Origin: Exilispira sp.
GTDB lineage: Bacteria > Spirochaetota > JAAYUW01
Direction: 5' to 3'
NCBI GenBank assembly: GCA_012517545.1
Contig: JAAYUW010000066.1
Location: 1 to 46,850, forward strand
DNA length: 46,850 nt
In this document: positions 40,490-46,850 of the stretch, piece by piece
Layout of the letters: each line of letters starts with the position of its first letter
Numbering within the stretch: position 1 is the stretch's first letter
The notes under the pieces: generated by a model
What the model saw: the letters and a program-made list of their open reading frames with translations, nothing else
What the model was told of the DNA's origin: nothing
The model's database searches: none
Position numbers and translations under genes: made by a program

Positions 40490-40519
40490 AACCGGGTCTA
40501 CTGTTTAATAGACCCGGTT
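40490..40519. promoter_or_regulatory. Perfect 11-bp stem-loop between the Liv-type binding-protein gene and livG
   Basis: AACCGGGTCTA-CTGTTTAA-TAGACCCGGTT; no long T tract beside it on the minus strand. Confidence 0.85.
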
Positions 40520-40622
40520 ATATTATAAATTAGATCTTCAGTTTATAAAAGTCTTTAACTTTAAAAGCCATACAATAAACTGACTTTTAGATTTAAATTG
40601 TTGCAAATATGCAATATTTAGA

Positions 40623-41807
40623 CTATAATTTAATCCAATCGGAAACTTTTTCCATTGTCCCATCAGGTTTAAATTTTAGAACATACATGGTAACAACACC
40701 CAAGCGAGCTTGATCTTTTTTAACAGAGATTGGTCCATAGGTTATTTGCGGGCTAATTTTACCAACCCATCCATTAAAAGTCTCCATAGCTGCAATCAAC
40801 TTTTCTCTCGTTAGATCTTTTCCTGCTCTTTTTAAACCTTCTGTAAAGATTTCAGCTGCAATCATTCCAGCAACAGCATAAGCATTTGGAATTTCGCTCT
40901 GAAATGAAGCTTGATAAACCTCGATAAAGTGAGCCTTAGGATCTGCAAAATCTACACTAACCCATGCCAGGCTTTCAACTCCGACAGCAGCTGGACCGGC
41001 TATTGCTGCAAACGTTGGATCTGCGTTTGCGTAAGAAACCAGATAATTTTGAGAGGTTAATCCTAGTTGCTTAGCCTGTTTTACAAAATTTGATGACTGA
41101 GGTATAAAGAGCATCACTATTATTGAATCAACATTCGAAGACATAAGCTTAACAATTTGAGTAGAAAAGTCGGTTGCAGAAGCTTCAACAGGTATCTCTG
41201 CGACAAGAGGCATCTTTCTTTCTGCAAGAGCTTTTTTAACAGATGCATACTCTTCTTTTCCATCATCAGCATTTCTGTAAACAAGTGCTATCCTCTTTGC
41301 TTTCTTCTGTTCAACAAGATATTTTACAGCAATGGCACCCTCAGTAGTATAGTTTGGTTGAACCCCAAATATATATCTTTTGGGGGGTATCGTCAGGGAA
41401 CCTGCACCAGCAGCCTGATAGATATAAGGAACTTTTTGAGACTCAACATAATCCATTATAGCAAGGTTACCAGGTGCACCAAGACCGCACATTAGAGCAA
41501 AAACTTTATCGGATTCAACCAGTTTTTTGACTTCAATGACAGTATTTGAAGGATTGAAAGCATCATCTGAGACTATCAGATTGATTTTCCTTCCGTAGAT
41601 ACCACCATTACTATTTATCCAATTAAAGTATGAATCCATCCCTTTCTTGACAGAAATACCCATTGATGCAAGTGGTCCTGAAAGAGCTTGAAAAGAACCA
41701 ACTTTGATTTCATTGGGGGTGATACCGTTAGTATCACCAGGATTTGCCTGACCAAAAAGAAAAAAAACTGCAAGGAGAATGATTAAGACTGGTAGAATTT
41801 TTTTCAT
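40623..41807 (-). CDS. LivK-type ABC substrate-binding protein
   Basis: Signal peptide MKKILPVLIILLAVFFLFGQ; ITPNEIKVGSFQALSGPLASMGISVKKGMDSYFNWINSNGGIYGRKINLIVSDDAFNPSNTVIEVKKLVE. ORF track start 41843. Confidence 0.93.
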   Translation of the reverse strand: MKKILPVLIILLAVFFLFGQANPGDTNGITPNEIKVGSFQALSGPLASMGISVKKGMDSYFNWINSNGGIYGRKINLIVSDDAFNPSNTVIEVKKLVESDKVFALMCGLGAPGNLAIMDYVESQKVPYIYQAAGAGSLTIPPKRYIFGVQPNYTTEGAIAVKYLVEQKKAKRIALVYRNADDGKEEYASVKKALAERKMPLVAEIPVEASATDFSTQIVKLMSSNVDSIIVMLFIPQSSNFVKQAKQLGLTSQNYLVSYANADPTFAAIAGPAAVGVESLAWVSVDFADPKAHFIEVYQASFQSEIPNAYAVAGMIAAEIFTEGLKRAGKDLTREKLIAAMETFNGWVGKISPQITYGPISVKKDQARLGVVTMYVLKFKPDGTMEKVSDWIKL

Positions 41808-42106
41808 ATTTCCTCCTATTTTTTTTAAAATCCCTGCATTCAAAAATTTTATTATATTTTCTATCGCTTACTTTTCCCTTTTTAAAATTTGAGATAATTA
41901 TAACAATATTTACTAAAATAAGGTCTATTTTTAAAAATTAAGTCTATCTATTAAAAATAAAAATTGAATCGAGAATTTATTTTAATGCTTATTAATATAA
42001 ATAATTCTATAACATAATATGAGCTAATATAATATGCGCTCAGCATACTTAATACGTATAAACAAAAGAAAGAAAAATGCTACGGGTGATATAATACCAA
42101 AATAAA

Positions 42107-43135
42107 TTAGCTTACGATGGGCTCTTCAAAAGGACCCCATCTAACAACACAGGCAGCCCACACAAACCCGAGTCCAGCACCTACCATAACAATATTGTAA
42201 TTATCTTTAACTTTTCCTTCCAATAAACCTAACTCAAGAGAGATTATTTGATCATTTTGACCTATATGTCCATAAGAATCAAGATATACAGTTTGCGATT
42301 CACTTAAACCAAGCTCCTGTAAAACAGCCATATGTGCACTTTTTTTAAAATGTAAAATTGCAAGATAATTTATATCTTTGCGGGTCAGGTTTCCCGAGCT
42401 TGATAGTGCATTATCAATAACCTTAAAAAAATTAGGAAGAGTCTTTGCATTTAATTGCTCTTTAAAATAAGGCTCATCAACCACTATAAAGTGGGATTTA
42501 TCGAGATCTTCAGCCTTTACAGGCCATGATTTGCAACCAAAAACGGGGAAAATACACTGAGTACTGAATGAACCATCCCCCTTAAAAGCTGACCCCAGTA
42601 TAACATTTTTCCCGGCATTTTTTTTGAGAATTGCAGCAGTACCACCCGAGCCAAGATCCAGCATAAAATGGGTGGAATTCTCTTTAAGATCAACAAGGTC
42701 ATTGTTCCTGTAACCTGAAACAAGAAGAACTGTATTACAGTCTTTTCTTGTCAGCATGAGTGATCTTCCTATCTCGATGGCAGTCATAAAAGAGCCACAC
42801 ATTGCTTCCATGTCGAAACTCCAGGCGTTTTTAGCGCCAATTCTATCAGCTATGTAAAGCCCAGCAAGCCAACATGGATAGTCTTTATGTTGAGCTCCAA
42901 ACCAGATAACCAGATCCACTTCGGATGCATCTATATTTCCTTTTTCAAGAGCTTTTAGAGCAGCTTTGATCCCCATCTCAGCTGTTGTGTCATCTTCTAG
43001 AGCCACTGGTTTTTGTTTTACACCAAATTTATTTACGATAACATCTACCGGAATATTTGTAGCTTCAGCTATCTGTTCAGCTGAAATAGAATTCCTGGGA
43101 AGATAAACGCCTGTAGAAACAATACCTATATGCAT
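42107..43135 (-). CDS. 3-oxoacyl-ACP synthase III (KASIII/FabH)-like protein
   Basis: MHIGIVSTGVYLPRNSISAEQIAEATNIPVDVIVNKFGVKQKPVALEDDTTAEMGIKAALKALEKGNIDASEVDLVIW...FDMEAMCGSFMTAIEIG; SD AGAAGGA upstream of ATG 43135. Confidence 0.85.
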   Translation of the reverse strand: MHIGIVSTGVYLPRNSISAEQIAEATNIPVDVIVNKFGVKQKPVALEDDTTAEMGIKAALKALEKGNIDASEVDLVIWFGAQHKDYPCWLAGLYIADRIGAKNAWSFDMEAMCGSFMTAIEIGRSLMLTRKDCNTVLLVSGYRNNDLVDLKENSTHFMLDLGSGGTAAILKKNAGKNVILGSAFKGDGSFSTQCIFPVFGCKSWPVKAEDLDKSHFIVVDEPYFKEQLNAKTLPNFFKVIDNALSSSGNLTRKDINYLAILHFKKSAHMAVLQELGLSESQTVYLDSYGHIGQNDQIISLELGLLEGKVKDNYNIVMVGAGLGFVWAACVVRWGPFEEPIVS

Positions 43136-43156
43136 AGACATCCTTCTAAATATAAT

Positions 43157-43177
43157 TGAAAGGTGAATCAACTCTCA
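43157..43177. promoter_or_regulatory. Candidate TetR operator, site 1
   Basis: TGAAAGGTGAATCAACTCTCA, imperfect 21-bp palindrome just upstream of the KASIII gene; matches site 2 at 43696-43716. Confidence 0.6.
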
Positions 43178-43695
43178 ATCAAACTTTATATAAAATATAT
43201 TTTTCATTTGTCAAGTGTTATTTTTATTTATTTATATTTTTTCGTTTTTCGCTAAAAAGTGTTGGTAAACTTGTAAAATACTTTAAAGTAAGTATTTATG
43301 TTCATTTATTTTAAAGCCTGGTTCAAACTTTATTATATTTTTTAAAGATTCACTTCTAACTTTTTTAAACATAGATTTTTTAATAAAATACTTTTATACT
43401 TTTAAAATATTTTTCCTGAAACTTAAGCTTTCGACTCTGGATGGGGTTGGAGTTAAGTTTATTTTCAGATTTTTGGTTCTTGTACTTTTGACATTAGACT
43501 GTCGTTTTCACAAAAAATTACGAATAACTTATTTTCAAATCTATATCTTTTAATTTTATTTCTGATTAGCAGTTGTTAAAAGAAACAGGATAAATCATAG
43601 ATAATCTTATTATATTGATCACAAGCAAGTATAAAATTTTTATAAATTTTAAAAATTTTCTTGAAAATAAAAATTAATATACTATATTGAATATG

Positions 43696-43716
43696 TGAAA
43701 AGTGACTCACCTCTCA
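43696..43716. promoter_or_regulatory. Candidate TetR operator, site 2
   Basis: TGAAAAGTGACTCACCTCTCA, palindrome with core GTGACTCAC, upstream of the double-TetR gene; 18/21 identical to site 1. Confidence 0.6.
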
Positions 43717-43830
43717 AATGTCTTAATTGCGGATTATTCTTTTTTACTTTTTGTCAATCAAGTATCTCGTTGTGAGTCTTAACTTTTTTATAAACATTGT
43801 AAAATAAAAAATAGAGAAGTAATTGTAAAA

Positions 43831-44997
43831 ATGGGAACAAGATCAAATGATGTAAGAACAAGACTTATCGAAAGCGCGATAACTATTTTTTCCAAAAAGT
43901 GGTATTCTTCCGCTTCAATAGCCGAAATATGCAGAGCTGCGGGTGTTTCTAATGGTATTTATTATCATTATTTTGAAAACAAAGAAGATATATTTAATAT
44001 AATACTGGAACTTACGATAAACAAGCTGACTCAGTCTTTAAAACAAATAAAAGGAGAAGATGTTTTATCGAAGATTAGAAATATGGTTTTGATTATCTAT
44101 GAATTTGCCAATCAAAACAAAGAGTTAGTGACAATATTTAGAGAAGGGCAGTATAGATTTATAGAATACGAAAGAAATATTGTTAAAATATATAAAAAAA
44201 CACTTGAAACAATATTAGAGCGAAAAGTGACTCTCGCCATGTATATTTATGTTTTTGGTGGTATTCGTTTCGCATGTTTGAGATCGATTTTCAAAGATGC
44301 AAATATTTTTGCAGAGTTTTTTTCAAACTCAATAATCGATGGTATTTTTAAAGTCTACGATATAAATCCGAATCTGATATTTAATATTTCTATTCAGTTT
44401 CCAAATCTTCGTTATCCTATAGATAGCAGGACAAAACTTCTTCAAGCTGGAAAATCTCTTTTTGGTGAAAAAGGATATCATGAAGTTAATGTGCATAATA
44501 TTGCTGAAAAGGCTGGTTTTGCATCTGGTACATTTTATAAGTATTTTAGTAGTAAAGAATCATTTTTTGATGAATTGATATCATCTGTTAGCAAAGAGAT
44601 ACGTCATTTCATTTCTTTAAATCTTAAAACAGATCTAAATAGACTGGAAAAGGAAATCCAGGGAATTTTTCTTTTTTTAACATTTATTTCAATGGATAGA
44701 TGTTGTTATAATATTGTTCGAGAAGCTGAATTTGTCAATCCTGCTAAAGTGAATGAATACTATCAATCTTTCGTAACAGGTTATAAAAAATCAGGTAAAG
44801 AAGGATTTAAGGAAAATCTTATAGATGAAGATCCAGTTAGGTTTAGTATGGCGATAGAATTTTTAATTGGAATCTCACATTTTTGTGGTATAGAATATAT
44901 TTTTGATGAAGAGATACTCAGTACTCCAGAAATTTTAATAGAGTTGTCAAACTTACTAAAATTTGGTCTTAACAGTAAAATTAAAAAAAGAAAATAA
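43831..44997 (+). CDS. Tandem TetR-family regulator (two TetR units in one polypeptide)
   Basis: HTH 1: RTRLIESAITIFSKKWYSSASIAEICRAAGVSNGIYYHYFENKEDIFNII; HTH 2: DSRTKLLQAGKSLFGEKGYHEVNVHNIAEKAGFASGTFYKYFSSKESFFDELI. Confidence 0.92.
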   Translation: MGTRSNDVRTRLIESAITIFSKKWYSSASIAEICRAAGVSNGIYYHYFENKEDIFNIILELTINKLTQSLKQIKGEDVLSKIRNMVLIIYEFANQNKELVTIFREGQYRFIEYERNIVKIYKKTLETILERKVTLAMYIYVFGGIRFACLRSIFKDANIFAEFFSNSIIDGIFKVYDINPNLIFNISIQFPNLRYPIDSRTKLLQAGKSLFGEKGYHEVNVHNIAEKAGFASGTFYKYFSSKESFFDELISSVSKEIRHFISLNLKTDLNRLEKEIQGIFLFLTFISMDRCCYNIVREAEFVNPAKVNEYYQSFVTGYKKSGKEGFKENLIDEDPVRFSMAIEFLIGISHFCGIEYIFDEEILSTPEILIELSNLLKFGLNSKIKKRK

Positions 44998-45016
44998 TCT
45001 TCAGGAGTTTAAAATC

Positions 45017-46051
45017 ATGATCAATACAAAAATTATTGGGACAGGGGTATATTTACCTGGAAAACCTATTAGCAACGAAGAAGTCAAAAAACTTGCCAAT
45101 GTCGAATTTGATAGTGATAGACTTGAAAATAATACTGGAATAAAATACAGGCATATAGCAAGACTCAGGCAAATACAGGAAACAACAGCTGATTTTGCTG
45201 AAAAGGCAGCCATGAATGCACTTTCAGATGCCAGGATTTCAGCTGATGATATAGACCTTATAATAGTAGCTACTGATACACCAGAATATATAAGTCCTGC
45301 GACATCATTGCTTTTGCAGGGAAGACTTCAAAAACGACAGAATAGAATTATGAGTTTTGATGTTGGATCATCATGTGCAAGTTTTTCAGTTGCTTTCGAT
45401 ACTGCAAACAGAATTTTATATGCAAATGAGACTTTTAAACATGCTCTGGTTGTTGGTGTATATAATATGCCAGCCTATATAAGGGAGAAAGATTCTTTTG
45501 GCTGGTCTATCTTTGCTGATGGAGCAGGAGCTTTTGTAATCGGGAAAGAGGACATAAAGCCAAAATCAAAAGATGCTGATTATAGTAGTTCCGGATATCT
45601 GGATGGTGAATTTGTAACAGATGGTACTCAGTGGAATTTTCTTGGTGTATACACTGGTGGCACAAAAAAGCCGGTTACACATGAACTTCTTGATAAAGGT
45701 ACCTATGGATTTGAGCTACTACAAAAAATGCCGGGGGATCGAAATATTAAACTCTGGCCAGGTATAATTGAATCGCTCTGCAAAAGAGCGGGTGTTGCAC
45801 TTGATAGTATTAATTGCTATGTCATGACGCAAATAAACAAAAGTGTAATTCTTGAAGTCATGAAAATTCTTGGTCAGCCAGTAGAAAAGGCAGCTCTGAC
45901 TATGGATAAATATGGATATACCGGCTCAGCGTGCGTTCCTATCGCTTTTAATGAAATGATAAAGCAAAATAAGGTGAAAAGAGGGGATAAGGTGCTTTTT
46001 TGCGCAAGTGGAGCTGGACTTGAGGTTGGAACAAATCTTTTTATCTACTAA
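45017..46051 (+). CDS. 3-oxoacyl-ACP synthase III (KASIII/FabH)-like protein
   Basis: MINTKIIGTGVYLPGKPISNEEVKKLANVEFDSDRLENNTGIKYRHIA...SPATSLLLQGRLQKRQNRIMSFDVGSSCASFSVAFDTA...; AGGAG SD. ORF track start 44963. Confidence 0.87.
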   Translation: MINTKIIGTGVYLPGKPISNEEVKKLANVEFDSDRLENNTGIKYRHIARLRQIQETTADFAEKAAMNALSDARISADDIDLIIVATDTPEYISPATSLLLQGRLQKRQNRIMSFDVGSSCASFSVAFDTANRILYANETFKHALVVGVYNMPAYIREKDSFGWSIFADGAGAFVIGKEDIKPKSKDADYSSSGYLDGEFVTDGTQWNFLGVYTGGTKKPVTHELLDKGTYGFELLQKMPGDRNIKLWPGIIESLCKRAGVALDSINCYVMTQINKSVILEVMKILGQPVEKAALTMDKYGYTGSACVPIAFNEMIKQNKVKRGDKVLFCASGAGLEVGTNLFIY

Positions 46052-46333
46052 AAGTCGTCTTCTAACTTGAGTAGTCATATTTTTAATATTCTTTGCGAAA
46101 TGCATCTTATTGTAAACCTCTTAATAATATTCCAGATTGTATTTTATTGACAATATTAATTTTGAAGAACTATTTCCTGTTCTGTATTTTTTTTCTGACT
46201 TATGACTTTCAACAGTTCTATCAAACAAAAGAGGAAGAGCCTATTTTAAAAGGAAGGAGAAATATAGATTAATATAATTTATAACAAAATTAAATTAAAA
46301 ATAAGATTTTAACAATAAAATTGAGGATAAAAT

Positions 46334-46850
46334 ATGAAAAATTTTCAACAAGAGTACAGATCAAAACTTCGTTCGATTGAAGATGCTATTCAGTGTATCA
46401 AAAGTAACTATGATATTGTAGTAGCACAATGTGCAAGTGAGCCACAGGGAGTCATGGCTAAACTACATATTCTTTCACCAGACGTAGAAAATGTGAGAGT
46501 TTTTTCCGTCCTGACTCTTAAACCATATGAATTCTATATGAATCCAGCAAATAAAGGACATTTTGAACTTGCCAGCTGGTTTCTTGCTCCAGGTTCTAGA
46601 GAAGCGCTTAAAGCAGGTTGTGGAACAGTTACATATGTACCTAATATGTTGCATAGAGCAGCAGCAGATCGTATATATCGTCATATACCAGAAGTTTTTA
46701 TTGGAACCTGCACGCCACCAGATAAAAATGGATTTGTAAGTCTTTCGTTAGGTATTACATACGAAAAAGATATCCTTGAACATGCAAAATATGTTATTCT
46801 GGAGGTTAATCCAAGACTACCCAGAACACTTGGTGATACTCATGTTCATA
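46334..46850 (+). CDS. Acetyl-CoA hydrolase/CoA-transferase family protein (3' end beyond window)
   Basis: MKNFQQEYRSKLRSIEDAIQCIKSNYDIVVAQCASEPQGVMAKLHILS...AGCGTVTYVPNMLHRAAADRIYRHIPEVFIGTCTPPDKNGFVSLSLGITYEKDILEHAKYVILEVN; open at window end. Confidence 0.85.
   Translation, partial: MKNFQQEYRSKLRSIEDAIQCIKSNYDIVVAQCASEPQGVMAKLHILSPDVENVRVFSVLTLKPYEFYMNPANKGHFELASWFLAPGSREALKAGCGTVTYVPNMLHRAAADRIYRHIPEVFIGTCTPPDKNGFVSLSLGITYEKDILEHAKYVILEVNPRLPRTLGDTHVH

Noticed and set aside
46475-46684. Minus-strand 69-aa Cys-rich ORF
   Set aside because: Antisense to the CoA-transferase gene; not credible as a peptide gene.

Overview
AT-rich bacterial window. The FlgF/FlgG rod proteins, HydG and TM1266-like regulator, Liv transport and M16 proteases would suit an anaerobic, possibly spirochaete-like flagellate, but the taxon is inference only. 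Main blocks: (1) minus strand: HydG (cut by the window edge), TM1266-like regulator, YbjQ, SpoIID, FlgG, FlgF-like. (2) A molybdenum-hydroxylase (xanthine dehydrogenase-type) cluster, 5.1-17.4 kb minus: XdhC, a PLP enzyme, FAD, 2Fe-2S and Mo subunits, a MobA-like NTP transferase and a threonine-synthase-like protein. It is interrupted by a plus-strand island with an AbiEii-type nucleotidyltransferase pair and a DUF1848 gene. Several proteins here carry low-complexity insertions, including an upstream 713-aa protein that looks like an inflated TIGR02757/DUF2400 member. (3) An orphan OppA-type binding protein with a strong promoter and terminator. (4) An ornithine/lysine decarboxylase-like gene divergent from DtxR-FeoA fusion + FeoB. 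(5) Paired secreted proteins and paired M16 peptidases. (6) A three-gene ABC-2 exporter whose ATPase gene appears frameshifted at an A9-GGG-A7 tract. (7) A Liv-type operon whose LivM is fused in frame to an alpha/beta hydrolase. (8) Two KASIII-like genes with degenerate active sites flanking a tandem double-TetR regulator, with a shared 21-bp palindrome in the divergent promoter region, then a CoA-transferase. The most promising novel locus is 36.1-46.85 kb: LivM-hydrolase fusion, non-canonical KASIII pair, double TetR and CoA-transferase. No rRNA, tRNA or CRISPR array was recognised by eye.
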